Positions 11,506 to 24,004 of a stretch of 64,000 bases of DNA are shown in pieces. The notes below the pieces were generated by a model, which had not been told where the DNA came from, made no database searches, and saw only the letters and a list, made by a program, of their open reading frames with translations. Origin of the DNA: Xylaria sp. FL1777. Lineage: Eukaryota; Ascomycota; Sordariomycetes; Xylariales; Xylariaceae. The translations under genes were made by a program, and so were the position numbers. Location of the stretch: assembly GCA_022578965.1 (NCBI GenBank), contig MU400643.1:1-64000 (forward strand), written 5' to 3'. Each line of letters begins with the position of its first letter. Position 1 is the stretch's first letter.

Positions 11506-13017
11506 TGGGTGTCCCGTCAGTCCGTGTATACCACAATTCCCTCGGTCGATACGTGTACATAATAGGTGGGCAAGTAATGGAATCGATGGCCATTCATTCC
11601 ACTAAAAATAGACCGGTACATTAGTATGGCACTGTTGCGTTGCCTCGAAGGTGTTCTCCAACGACATCCCTGTGTGTTCCGATGCAGTGACGAGGTAGAT
11701 GGCAGCAGGGTGAGGATTCAACCGATGAACCCGATCACTCTATAGTTCATATAGCTGTACTCGAGGCTTCCCCCAGGGTGCATGCAAACATGGGTATTGA
11801 TAGTTTAATATAAACTCAATCAATCGGGTTTATCACAACGCTACAACCGACACAACGCACACAAAATTGAGTTGCTTAGGTTAGTCCCACTCTTCATTCT
11901 TGTAAAGGTTCTTCATTTTCCAGACACCGAACTTACTACCTGGAAATTACCCATGAAAGAGGAAGCGGCCATAGACTCATAATTCAACATACTAAGAGTT
12001 CAACAGAGTATCTTCTCAATGATATATGGTCATAGGATGTAACTTATTCGGCTTTCTTCATGCAGTTGCTTGGATATTGCTTCCTTATGTGACACAACGT
12101 GTTGAGAGCAGAAGGGGGGAAGAGAAGGGGGGAAGAGAAGGGGGGAAGAGAAGGGGGGAAGAGAAGGGGGGAAGAGAAAGGGGGAAGAGAAAGGGGAAAG
12201 ACGGAAGATATTGCAATACTACCGTCTACGCTGTCTTACCAACGTGGGAGAGGCGAGGAACGTAGTAGGAGAGCAGGAGAATCAGGCAAAGGGAAGTTGT
12301 GCTTATGAAGTTAACTTCTATGATCAGGTAGACACTACTACCTAAGTAGGTACTTAAGTAGGTAGGTATTGAAAGGGAAGCTTGCACATATGAACGTCAT
12401 GGTGGTGCCTACCTATTGCAAAGGCGTGCTTATACTTACCACTCATACAACCTAACTAACTACTTACATAGTAGGTACCTCCTTAAGTAAGTATCTAGGT
12501 GCAAAGGGCATACATGCACACCACGGACAGAGCTTTCTTGTCTTACTCACTACCTACCTGTAGGTACCTTTACCTAGGTACTGACAACACTTGACATCAC
12601 ACATGTGCATTTCCTCACTTCCCCTATGTAGTGTTTAGCAGAAGGCACCACCTACTTTCTCTCTATTCTCTATTCACCTAGGCAACCTCACTACTTACCT
12701 ACCTAGTAATATTTTCCCTTTACTTCTTTCTCCTCTTCCTTTCCTCTTCCTCTTAACGCCTGCCATTTTACTCCAACCTCCACAGATCTTCCCAGAGATC
12801 TTGTCACCTCAAAACTTGTTTCCCTCTCAGCTCACCTGTCTCTTCCTCTACAAGTGTGTTCTGCCTGACATTTCTCGAGGAAGTGCTTCATGGTCAAGAC
12901 AAGGTACCAGCTTCGAGGGCCTGCATTGTACGCTGTATTGCCCATCTTCCTTGCATTTTGATTTTCCTGTGGCCCTCGCCTGTCGCCTTTGAGTTCATCT
13001 GTATCACCAAAGTCAAT
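11506..13017. other. Intergenic region with minisatellite and TACCTA-motif cluster
   Basis: No gene is supported. The first 300 bp are probably NDUFS5 3' UTR. The region holds a 13-bp minisatellite (listed separately) and a dense cluster of TACCTA/TAGGTA words between about 12335 and 12710. From about 12715 the top strand becomes C/T-rich, which suits the promoter and leader of the gene starting at 13018. Confidence 0.5.
12112..12200. repeat. 13-bp G/A-rich minisatellite
   Basis: About six consecutive copies of a 13-bp unit of the form AGGGGGGAAGAGA, almost perfect on the 5' side and losing one or two G in the last copies. The strand asymmetry (pure purine on +) could favour triplex or quadruplex-like structure. 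It translates as a Gly/Lys/Arg/Glu repeat in every frame, so overlapping short reading frames are artefacts. Confidence 0.9.
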
Positions 13018-14920
13018 ATGCCGTATTTTAGAGGAATCGAGATATCCATTCACGCGAGCCTCGAAGCAAAACAAGTAACCGAGTATCCTCATCCTGATGG
13101 CTCTTCCGTCCGCTTGCTGAGAGCAACAACACTCCCGGTCATCTGTGACGCCTATACAGGAACGGGCCGAGCATCACAACCTAATGCTCCATCTACACCA
13201 GAGGAAACCGATCCAACACGCCTAAAGAAGGTGAACCCACGCATATCTGTTTACATTCCGTCATTGCCCGGTACGTTATTTATGCTGTCCCTTGGTCCCG
13301 TCTAGAACCATGCTGATAAAACCTACTACCTCCAGGTGAGCAGTTTTGGCTACGCTATCTCATCAGCCAATCCCCACCTCCTTCACGATGCATCTTCTTC
13401 AAGATGACAATGAACGGACGTCACATCTCATCATGGGGTATTAACACCAACACCCGCTCCACGGGAATTGTCGTTAGGGCCCTCTATCGGCCAGAAGACA
13501 AGTGGGGAGAAGCCGGTAGCTACAATGAGGCTGGGTATCCGGGAATCGAAACACGGTACTTCCACTTCATGCCCGGTCTAGACAAGAGATCTGTTGCTGA
13601 AGATGGGGGTATCATTGAGGTCCAGGTTTTTCGATGCAAAGGACGCAAGCGTATTGCACTTGAACTTGATGCCTATCGAAATCAGGAGCGCTATGGAATC
13701 ACGTAAGCATGCTTCTTCCGCATCATACTCACAGTCCCTACCTAGCTACCCCCGGCCTTGGTGCGATGGCTAATATGTCAAACCCCTCTCTCATTAGATC
13801 TCCTAGCGGCGGTTTGGTCGACAATCCAGAGGACGCCACATACTATAACTATTACCTAATTGATGCAAAAGACGCTCCTTATGCAACATTTTGTTTCCAT
13901 TATCGATCCATGAAATATCTCAAGCAGCTCAATCTCGTCCCCCAACTAGGACTCGACATATCACCAATCTCTAAGAGTTCCTTCGATTTGCAACGGGAAC
14001 GGTCTGTAGGGACGTTGAACTCAAGCTCTACCTCTCCACCACCTCGACGGTTCACTTTTGCTACAGCGACAGTGGAATCTCGAGCTTTCGATGACAACGA
14101 TAGTACTATAGATAGGAGCGAGGTAGATGACCCTCAAACCGATCTTCGAGAAGAATACTTTCTCAAAAGCCCCCCCGAGCTTTCACCATCTTCGTTGAGA
14201 GGAATCGTGGCTGAACTGACCACTAGGGCTGCTGAGATGGAGCTATCGGGCGAAATACAGCAACGTCCGCTGCCCGATATTCCTACTGTTCAATCAAGGC
14301 CTGCATCAGCATTGTCGCTCTGTCCATCATTGACACCCTCCTTGAAACAATATGTCGAGAGTGAAGATTTTGAGAATGAAGACATCAGGCTAAGTACAGC
14401 ACAGCCGATGCTCATCACTTCAGAATCAATGCAGGCACTAGAATTAGTTGACGCTGGAGCCGAAGATGGTATGTCCTTCTCGGACTACGCAAGTTCACCG
14501 ACTTCGACTGAGGCTTCTCACTCTCCTGAGTTGCCTTCTCCGGCGAACTATATTCCTACCACTGGCAGCGTTCTGGAGAGACATCTCACCCAATATGACT
14601 CTATTCCTATGAAGTCCTCTCCACCGAAGACCCAAGGTGTCTCATCCTCTGGGATAGACAACACTCTAGACAAAAATCAAAGTGAGCCTCGAGCTCGTGT
14701 TCTTAGCTTGAGTGAGGCGGAATGGCTCCGACATACTCCGTCACCTTTGCCGCGAAAGGATAAGCCGGCGGAACGCCTCTGGAGCCCTTGCCCTGAATCG
14801 TGCGTCGAGGAAGCCGTGAGACGTTCAGATGATGATGTTCAGAATGTGGATTCTCACAGCCACAATGTGCCAGACAACGCGGATGCAATCGGTCAAGCTC
14901 CTATAGGGAACTGGATATAA
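13018..14920 (+). CDS. Conserved-looking fungal protein of unknown function
   Basis: Three exons: 13018-13270, 13336-13702, 13798-14920, giving 580 residues. Introns use GTACGT/TCCAG and GTAAGC/ATTAG and the frame is exact across both. The N-terminal about 270 residues look folded: the start (MPYFRGIEISIHASLE), a PRISVYIPSLPGEQFWLRY strand-like segment, SRCIFFKMTMNGRHISSWG, and FRCKGRKRIALELD. The opening resembles the start of a set of fungal hypothetical proteins, but I cannot name a domain. The rest is Ser/Pro/Glu-rich and probably disordered. An upstream in-frame ATG at 12856 exists; I prefer 13018 because the conserved-looking opening starts there and the preceding sequence looks like leader. 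No targeting signal is seen. Confidence 0.8.
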
Positions 14921-16205
14921 CTTAAAACCCGAAGGTAGTTGATTCAACTTGGCCGATATAATGTGGTCAGACTTATCGCATATCGTTCATGCTAACGAAT
15001 GTCTCATATACTAAAAGCAAGTGTTGGAAGGATTTCGTACGAATTCATCCACATTGGGTTTTATTCAGGGACAGCTTACGGTCAGTTTCTGTTCGTTGTG
15101 CAATCGCAAGGTAGCGGAGAGAATTCTATGCTTTTTTCAGCTGCCCTTACCATCTTTCTCAGGTTTCACCCTTTAAGGTTGTCCATGGTAGAGAAGCCAT
15201 CGCCTTATGTACTAGTTTAGGCCCTCAAATAGGATGAATGCATTTCCCCATCCGTGTCATTGGTAGCTCCGCCGGGGTCGCCCGCCGTTGTCCCCTTACA
15301 TATACCATACAGCGAGTTGCGCCCGCTCTCAAGAGGAATGTCCATTTTTATTACTTTTGATCCCATCTGTATTTTCTCCTCTTATCGTTGCTGCCCTCTT
15401 TGCCATGTGCATGCCTTGCTCGGCGTTCTCTTTCTTCTCGGTCATCATCTCATTGCCTTGAGTTTGAAGTATGTCTTAAGCTTTTCGATTTGCTGTTTCT
15501 TTTCGGCCTCGATTTTGCAAGGCAGGAGCTTATCCATCCTCTTTGTGCTAGTAATGGTTCATTGAACAAATAAGTTTGATGTGCTTTTCGCTATCTATAG
15601 AGAGTGTGTGAGTGATTAATTGAGGTAGCACATTACACCTACCTACTAGGTACCTAGTTAGGTATCTTTGGGCATTGCAATAGCGAAACATAAATACTGG
15701 CCATCTTCTATAAGCTCGATACTAAATTAATTGAGCCGAGATAAAGATGCGGTTTATTTGTGTTGGTACCTAGGTAAAGACCAAGAACCTTAAAAAAGAT
15801 GTTATACATCCGTACATAACATCTCAGGCGAGAAAAAAAGCAACTATAGGGACCTAATGGAAGAATAATGGTTACAGAATGAAGGCAACGATTGTATCCT
15901 CTTTTACCATGAGACTAAATTATATGAGGAAATTACTGTTGGCTAGATGTGGATGGTGAATGAGAGGAGAGGCAGTTAGGCAGAGGCGAAGTTAAGGAGA
16001 GCGGAGGAGGTGAAAACAACATGATTATAACCCCGCCAAAATCGAGACAACTAAAATATCCGACGTTCAAATGCATAACCACAGACGCAAACCGTCCTTT
16101 CTCGCCAAACACGGCCCCGTCCAATCAACGTACTGAGTCTGTACAGTCTAGCTTGCTATACGCCGAGGCGCTTTTGCGACTTGTGTTGCTTCTGAGGGTG
16201 CAAAC
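14921..16205. other. Intergenic region
   Basis: No supported gene. Short frames at 15254-15573 translate to hydrophobic, Leu/Phe/Ser-rich products with no motif. TACCTA-type words occur at about 15640-15670 and 15765. From about 15930 the sequence may be promoter of the flavoprotein gene. Confidence 0.45.
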
Positions 16206-17689
16206 ATGACGTCCAAGGCGGATCACCTTGATAGAACGGCCGCAGAGCCGCGAGACAAGGTGAGCGATGCGTTGCATATGGCGATGATCAAATTTGGGTC
16301 AGACTGTAAATAAACAGGTAAACTAAGCGCTGACGGAAACATCTCGTCTAGTTGCTCCACACCGTTATCCTCGAGCACCGCGAGGAGGTCAACAATACAA
16401 CGCGCATCTTCCACCTCGGCATTCCGCGCGACTCTCCTCCTATCCGCGTATGTTCACTTATATAGTCATTCTAGTATTAGCAATTCCACCCTCGTCTCAT
16501 CCGCCCGCGTAGCACTCACTCACCGACCGAGCTGAGTCCGCTAACTGCGTCGTGTCTGCTCGACTTTATTTACCCATTCAAATTACAACAAGCACAAACT
16601 GAAATTACTACCAAGCCCACTAATCCAATAGTAAATTCGCAGTTCCTACCAGGCCAATGGCTCGACGTATACGTTCCGGGCGTCGAGAAAGCCGGTGGAT
16701 TCACCATCACTTCGACGCCGCGGGAGGCGCGCCTCGCACACCCCTCAACTGAGCCCGAGGACGCTGGCGAAACAAGCCCACGAGATAAGCCGGCGGGTGA
16801 GAACGGGAAGGCGACGCGAGGGAAAGGGGGTCCATATCTCGAACTGGCGGTCCAGAGATCCCCCGAGAACCCGCCCGCCGCTTGGCTGTGGCAGGAGGCC
16901 GACTCGTCGACCGTCGACGGTGGAATTTCTAGCCCTACCCATAGCTCTACTAACCCGAGTTCCATCATCGGCAGAGAACTCCGCGTGCGCGTCGGCGGCG
17001 GCTTCGTATGGCCGCCACCAGGCGTCAACGTGCGCGCGCTGCGCCGCGCCGTCTTCGTCGCGGGCGGCGTGGGCGTCAACCCGCTCGTCTCCATGCTCTG
17101 TTCCCTTGCTTCTGCGGCTGCGCCTGCCTCGAGACCCTCGGCGGCAGGGGGGGACCTGGAAGTGCGGTTCCTGTACTCGGTGAAAGACCCGGCTCTGCCT
17201 GGTGTGGGGGGACCCAATGGGGGAAAGAAATACAGAAATGCTAAAAACGTGTTGTTTCTTGAGAGGATAGCGCGGGTCTTTCGTCAGGGGCTGGTCAAAG
17301 GGCGCTTGGAGCTTTTCTTGACGGGTCGTGATGCTGGTACTGCCGACGTGGAAGGGGGCAGAGGAGGGGAGGAGGGTGGTACAAGGACTAGCAAAGACGG
17401 AAATGGAGATGGCGACGCCGAGAACGAAATCATAGTTTGTGGAGGGGATGCTGGAAATGGAGACCGGGGTGATGGGGGGAAGGATGATTTTACGATCCCT
17501 TTCCACCCCCGCAGATGTACCGTCGCAGACGACGTTGCCACGGCCGTGGGCAATCCTCGGTTCGCCGTTGTATATGTCTGCGGCGTTCCGACAATGACGG
17601 ATGAGTTCGTCACGAAACTCACGAGCCGCGGGGCCGAGGGCGGGCTTGGCATGGAGCCACATCGTGTGTTGTGTGAGAAGTGGTGGTAG
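16206..17689 (+). CDS. Flavin/NAD-binding oxidoreductase of the OXNAD1 / cytochrome-b5-reductase-like group
   Basis: Three exons: 16206-16259, 16352-16447, 16643-17689, giving 398 residues. The fold is the ferredoxin-NADP reductase type, in which electrons pass between NAD(P)H and FAD. An FAD-binding beta-barrel motif is FLPGQWLDVYVPG, followed by GGFTITSTP where classical b5 reductases carry an RxYS/T motif; this GGF form is typical of OXNAD1-like proteins. The NAD-binding half shows VFVAGGVGVNPL, RFLYSVKD and VYVCGVPTMTDEF. A Gly/Asp/Glu-rich insertion of about 50 residues (about 305-355) interrupts the NAD-binding half. The final intron is 195 bp and the acceptor at 16642 is chosen because it joins directly to FLPGQW; a nearer AG at 16631 would shift the frame. 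The electron partner is unknown, and no mitochondrial presequence is evident. Convergent with AP-1 gamma. Confidence 0.85.
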
Positions 17690-18567
17690 GCTATAGCCGT
17701 ACATATACATACGATCTACCAGGCAGAGGGTAAACAATTTATGAGAGCGTTGCTACGTCTGTCCGAGCCCCTTTTTGTTGGATGTACAGAAAAATATGTT
17801 CGTATGCCTCTACTAGACACTAGTATCGCTGATCGTGAATCTTCTACGGCTAGTAATAGACTACTATTGTGCAGGGAGGTAGATAGTGTAAATAGCGAAT
17901 GGAAACGAATAGGGTTGCTCGCACAGCCTCTTTTCGAACCCCCTTGCAAGATAAAAGGGGGACGAAGTGTGCTGTGTCATAGTTTTCCTCAGGCTAAGAG
18001 TTTCGATCTAATTGCTATCATCTTAACGTTGTGTGTTGCAACGCTATATGGACTGACCTTGTATGTGCATTTAGTCTCCCGAGTTTCGACTTAGAAACGA
18101 AGCCATTGCCACAGAGTTAGCAGTAGTGACGGGGCTTGCTCATTGTGACTTTATTGTCTGAGTCATGGAGCGGACCCGGCAGTATGAGTGAACATACCCG
18201 TGCTCACATAGTTGTAACACGACAACGTCGCCATTACCATTCCTTTTCGTACGAAACTAGGTGTCGTGGCTAGGAATTCAGTAGAAAATTATTCCAGTTT
18301 CTATTCGATGTCTTTTGCTCCTCACGCCATACATATCCTGCCTTTTTCGCCAGATTAAGATGAATAGAGCTGTCAGAGAGCAGCTAGTATCGCTCAAGCC
18401 TGTTCTACAGTATCTACAAATACCACGGTACCGTTTCCTTCTCCCGGTGGGTGTAACCATGTCCTTCAGTACTAACAGTGGAAATCTGTCTGCTACATGG
18501 CCGCATGAGGTCGGGAATGTGATGCAGAAGAAATGCTTCCCCCACCCTTAATCTGCTTAACCGAAGC
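17690..18567. other. Convergent intergenic region
   Basis: 878 bp between two stop codons, likely the 3' UTRs of the flavoprotein gene and AP-1 gamma. Short frames on both strands lack motifs. No repeat or RNA gene is seen. Confidence 0.45.
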
Positions 18568-21410
18568 TTAAGAAGGTTCTGTCCATTTCACCTGATCCAT
18601 CACTTGACCGGCTGATGGATGTTTGTAGCCAACTCGTAACATTAACCGTAGAGGCTGTAATTCATACCATGGTTAGCATTTCTACATAAAAAAGCAGTAA
18701 ATGACAGGTTTCATTGAGTAAAAGGGTTTTGGAGATTTTACTTACCCCTTTGCTTCCCACGATCTTCATCATCTGGGTTGCTTCACCCCCAGGAGCGATA
18801 TTCGAAGTAGAGATACTCATAAGCTGTAGCTTCTGTGTCTTTGGCACAGCGGCCTGTAGACCGACGTCTGATAATTGAGCGCCCGACAAGTTGGAGAACC
18901 GCGCCGTCACCTGCACTGCACCTTCAGCATTTCGTTGTAATTGGAGAATCACCCTTAGGCCGTTTGCATCGTAACACGGTAGCCCTGCCGGAGGGGCAGT
19001 GGCGGCTGGCTGTTGGGGTGGAGGGTTTCCAAACACATCTAAGCTGGAACTGGGGGGCGCGGGACTCGGTGTCGAAGCTACCGGACCTTGAGAGAAAAGA
19101 TCCATTATTGACGCCGTAGTGGCAGCTTGAGGTGGTGGGGAAGTCGTCGGTGATGCACTTCCGCCGAGTATGTCGGCTAGGAGATCGGTATTACTTGGCG
19201 ACCCATTCGTTGGTGAGGCGAGGGGTGCCGAGGTGCTATCGCCCATAAGATCTAGCAGATCCTGGTCTGTTGTAGGTTTAGCGATGAGTTTTGATTTGCG
19301 GTTGACACCCTTCTTAGCCTTCTTAGTAGCTTCGCCGAGAACTCGAGATTCTTCTTTAATCTGAGGTGGTGGCATCTTCTCGAAAACACCACGACGAATT
19401 TCGTCGTACGCGAAAAGGTTCCCGTACTCTACGGCTCTTTGTTGGACCTCGACATCCAGGGTGGTCTGGTATAGCTGCAACAGCTGCTCGACTCGCTTGA
19501 CCTGGGACCCATCGGATAGCCGGGTGCTGAGCTTTATGAGTGCGGTGACAATATACTGGGTCGTGATTTGGGTAGCATAACTACTATTAAGGATCGTTGT
19601 AAAAAGGTCGACGATTTCATGTTCCTTGACTTCTTGTACCAACTCTTCTTCCTCGTATTGACCTCCTCTTAGCAGGGAGTCTCCGTACTCTCCAATGCAC
19701 CAGGCAGCGGCCTGCGTCAAACTCTCCTGGGTGATATCTTTCTTTAAACTGATATACAACTTCTGTACAGCGTAGGTCTGTAATTCTGGTGTGGTTGCAA
19801 CGAGCCGGACAAACGAGGCGAGGATTGGTTCCTTTACGTAATTTCCGGCAAGCGTTAGCACCCGTAACATCGTATCTACGTGCCACCGCTTATTTGGAGA
19901 GTATCGATCAGCAGCGATACCAATCTGGCTTGTCATACTAGGTTTGAATTCGTTGTCGGCAACTTCTAAGAAGGCGAGCAATTCGCGAATAAGCACACGA
20001 ACATTGCTCTCGTTAATGAGTGTGAAACTGAGGTCAAGAGCTCGTCTCCTTATACTGATATCTGGATCTCGCAAGCACTCGAGAATGGTGTTACGATGTC
20101 GTTGGACAGCATTGGGCTCGATAGCGACTACCTTGATTAATGTGTTTAGAGCCACATATCTGATGTTATTGTCCCTATTCGCAAGGAACTTGCCAAGGAT
20201 GTTGACGCCAAGGACTCTCAAGCCAGAGTCGGCCTCGATATCGAGAATGGTCCGGACGGCCTCGTATAGGATTGAATTGCCCACGTTCTTGGACGAATCA
20301 GTGTTCGTAGCTACTTGTGCCAAAATGTCGTTGATTTGCTCGGTGCCTTCAGCGTCTCCACGAACAAGCACACGGAGGAGACGAAGAATCTTGACCTGTA
20401 GGAAAGGATCGGTAATACCCATGACATCGTGTTCCGGGGCATAGCCAGATGTTGCAAGTCCCTTGAGTGTCCTTACAAGCAGGGGAATGAACTGTTTAAA
20501 CTTCTCAATGACGCCTTCGTCGGTGCCCTCCTCCTCCTCGGCCTCACACATACTTGTGATAAGCGTAAGGCCACAGAGCAAGACACCGTGGTTCCGATCG
20601 GACAGCAGCTGAGAGGCTTTCTCGACGAAGTGTTCCTGTAACTCGGGTACCTTTCTGCATATTCGCATAGCGCAGAGCGCGGCCTTTCTTCGAATATATG
20701 GGTTGGCGGTGGATATCAGATTCTCGATTTCGGGGAATAGATCTCGGGACATGTCGATAGAGGCAATGTTACCGAGGGTGCAGAGGGCGAGACCGACGAC
20801 ATACTGATTCGAGTGGCCCAAATCGCTAAAGGGAAAGGCACAGGTATTAGCCTTCAGTTTGACGCAGAGAAGCGGAGCGAAGGGGATAATACCTTTTGAG
20901 AGAGTTGGTAACCAGTGTGAGGACGCTCTGCTTCTCATCTAGCAGCAGACTGGTTGCTAGATGGCCTAGGCGCTTGTCGGCGAAGCGCGGCGAGGCGAGT
21001 AGCGTTATGCATTCTATCTGGCCAAAATGGGTCTTCTCGCCCAGGGTGAAGAGATATAGAAGCTTCGCGACGTTGTTTCGTCTGTCAACATCAAGTTAGA
21101 CACTAAGTTAGGGGGGTGCCTTGCGACGGCCAGCAATCAAGGTGTATGCGGTCCGCACCTGACGTTGTGGTCGTGACTCTCTTCGCGAAAGCTGGCTCGA
21201 ATGGCAGCGCTCTCCTTTTGGATGACGGCACGTTCGTCGGCAATCGTCTTAGTGGCGCGCACGTTGCGGATAAACTGTTTTACTGGAGTAGACCACAGTC
21301 AGCTGGATGGGACAAAGAGAGGGAGAGACGGGGATGCAAGGAAAAGGGGAGACGAGGTCGTAGAGCAACGGGCTTCCAAGCAGCCTAGGGGGCGGCTTAC
21401 AAGAACTCAT
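18568..21410 (-). CDS. AP-1 complex subunit gamma (gamma-adaptin)
   Basis: Five coding exons on the minus strand: 21410-21401, 21282-21159, 21081-20893, 20825-18746, 18654-18568, giving 829 residues. Gamma-adaptin is a large subunit of the AP-1 clathrin adaptor working at the trans-Golgi network and endosomes. The N-terminal trunk is classic adaptin HEAT-like sequence ([58 protein letters not shown]). A Pro/Ser/Gly-rich hinge (about 595-700) holds acidic-Leu-type motifs such as DLLDLMG and DLLADILGG. The ear follows and ends QVKWTEPS. Exon 1 is only 10 nt (ATGAGTTCTT) and is identified because it restores MSSLKQF. The last intron (18655-18745) must be spliced: read-through ends soon at a stop and loses the ear's final strand. 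Length is normal for the family. Confidence 0.95.
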
Positions 21411-23442
21411 GGTGATGACAGAGTACGGGGCCCCAAATGGGCCGTCTACGGGTGTATAGCCAGAGCCAGGGCAAATTAGTCAGAAGGTAGTAGACAGACT
21501 GCTGATGAGGTGATGCTATGGCCCTATATTGTCGTTTCGTTTCCGGTCGTTCTGATCGTGGGGCATTCTTGATTGATGTGATTGATGTTGAAGGTCCGTT
21601 GGCTAGTTGCATCTCGCACGTAAGCCACAGCGGGACGGTGCAGAGCCTCGAACACTATACGCATAACACCTAATATGTACATATACTACCAGACGGCACA
21701 CTGCGCTAAATGCATAGCCAGTATAGGTTAGGTCTAGGCAGGTACCTAGGTAGGTGCCTAGGTAGGGTAGGTACCTCCCCTACATTATAATGTACCTGCA
21801 TGGTGCTTACCATATTTAGAAAGTAGGTGGTTTATATACATAGGTGGGTAGGTACCTATACGCAGTAGATTCAAGCAACCTTTTTTATGGTAAAAACATG
21901 CTCTACTATGTTTATACTGCCTAGGTACCTACTTGGATCTTCTCTAGATACCAAGGTAGTTAATATAATTTGTATAGACTAGGTAGGTAGGTACCTGGCG
22001 CTTCTGAAAAGAATTGTCCTTTGCCTAAGTACCTAGCTACTATACCTAACACGAAGAATTACAGCCGCATTAGGTACCGGTATTGCGAGTTTTGGCGCTT
22101 GTCATACAGAAGGAACCCACTTGGCGGAATTCCTTCGAGGCTCAGTTCCCGAATGAAACTCTTATGTCAGTTAGAATACGACTAACCTACCTACCTGTAT
22201 CATACAATGCCTTTTATACAGTTTTGAGCTGACTGCTTTGTTTCCTGATACCAAAGCGGAATAGGAGTTAACCTTGTTGCCTAGGTATAATTTAGGCTAC
22301 TTACGTACCTAACTCAGTAGAGCTAGCTAACTCACCAGACCCGCCCCCCTAGCCCGTATCCAATAATTACAATTTCCGGTGTTGTTTTAAGCTATGCCAT
22401 GCAGATAGATTGTCCGGCAGGATACCGGTACTCAGAGCGCCGCAACGTGCTTACTCATGTGCTTACCTACCGAGTACGTAAGTATGTATACCGGTACTAC
22501 CTAGAATATAAATTCTACCTATAATATGTAGGGAGATAGGATCTATCCAGTTATCTAGGCCAAGGTGTCTCGAGTGAGGATTAAAGGACGCCGTGAGATA
22601 CCTAAATATCGATGCATTGCGAATAATGGAAATAGGAGCCAACCACCACCAGAGTAGAATAAATTGCAGACGTACTGTTGTAATTAGGTAATGAGCAGGA
22701 AGACAGAGCAGAACGTCGATTGGTGGATGGCTAAGTAGGTGATTATAAGAGACTAACGAGATGTTGCAATACTTACTCAAGCAACAGCATCGATGATAAA
22801 TAGGCCGTGGTAGTGCCCATATTCTAATCCACCTAACCCAAGCTAATAACTCCAAGACACAGTCCATACGGAGAAATTGATGCAAACCAGCTCGGTCACT
22901 TTTCCCCAATCTGCAACGTCTTTGGTACCCGCCATCTTACCAGTCGGGGTCGCTATTCGGCCGTCGCTGTCCCCGTGCAGCGGATATTTGCACGGAGTTC
23001 CTGACATTTTTTCGTCCGCCCTCTGGACTAGAAGGCTGACGAATGAGACTTGGATTAATAAGTTGAACCGCATGAAGTCGACGACCCTGGTCGCCTACCA
23101 CACATGCCGTCGTGGCCAGATATGCCTAGTCCGATTACAGTACAGATTACCTAGTCTAGATACTTAGGGTTGATTTACATTTTCGCTTTTCTAAAACGCC
23201 GACGAGACACTTGTCCCGCATATAAAGGGCGGGAGGGTCGAAGCAAGGAAGAGAGAGCCCTCAGACACTTGGTTCTCTGTCTCTAGCATTAGTTTCAGCT
23301 CTAGGTTAAGAACACGCTCTCTATATATACCATATATACACAATTGATATATATCAGAACTACACTCATACTCACTCGCAACCTTTCCCTGTCTTATCAT
23401 CCATACCTTACCTAATCCTCCATCTTGAATACCCAATTCACA
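21411..23442. promoter_or_regulatory. Divergent intergenic region with TACCTAGGTA cluster
   Basis: About 2 kb between AP-1 gamma and the MAPEG gene, with no supported coding frame. 21720-22330 carries the densest set of TACCTAGGTA-like palindromes in the window (about 21740-21775, 21845, 21920, 21985, 22030, 22280). A/T-rich CTATATATACCATATATAC at about 23320 lies some 120 bp before the MAPEG start and could serve as its TATA region. 23340-23440 is probably MAPEG leader. Confidence 0.5.
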
Positions 23443-24004
23443 ATGTCTTACGTTTTCGAAGTTCCCAAGGAGTACGGGTAAGTGGAAAAGAACCTACACT
23501 ACCTCTTTTTACCTCTCTCTTTCTGCCAACGCGCGAGTTCGACCGAAACGTCCAGTCGCAAGGCGAGCCAATTTTAATCACGCAAATAGCTATGTACTGG
23601 CCGTCGCGACCTCCAGCATCTTCATAAATACCGTCCACAAGACCTTGACCTCGATGAAGCGAAAGGCAAGCGGGATCCCGTACCCGATCTCGTACGCGAC
23701 AAAGGAAGAAGTAGAGAAGAACCCGAAGGCGTACAACTTCAACCTCGCACAGCGCGCCCACACAAACTTCACCGAGAACTTCGCCCCCTTCATCACCGCC
23801 CTCCTCATCGCCGGGCTGCGCTACCCTAACCCGGCCACCTGGGCCGGCTGCGCCTGGGTTGCCGGCCGTCTCGCCTACGCCATCGGTTACACGAACTACG
23901 GCCCCTCGGGCCGCATTCTCGGCTACGGCATCTCCCAAGCCGGCAAGATCTCCCTCACCATCATGGCTGTGTTGACCTGTTGGAATCTGGTCGGGGCCGC
24001 TTAG
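23443..24004 (+). CDS. MAPEG-family membrane protein (microsomal glutathione S-transferase 3-like)
   Basis: Two exons, 23443-23477 and 23590-24004, giving 149 residues, the usual MAPEG size. MAPEG proteins are trimeric four-helix membrane enzymes of the ER or outer mitochondrial membrane that conjugate or reduce lipid peroxides and xenobiotics with glutathione. Four hydrophobic segments are visible (about 12-32, 75-95, 100-120, 125-147). Between helices 1 and 2 lies NFNLAQRAHTNFTENF, which fits the family motif of basic and Asn/Glu residues that bind glutathione, and GRLAYAIGYTNYGP matches the MGST3/LTC4-synthase pattern. The intron has GTAAGT and AAATAG. Substrate cannot be inferred from sequence. 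Confidence 0.92.
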
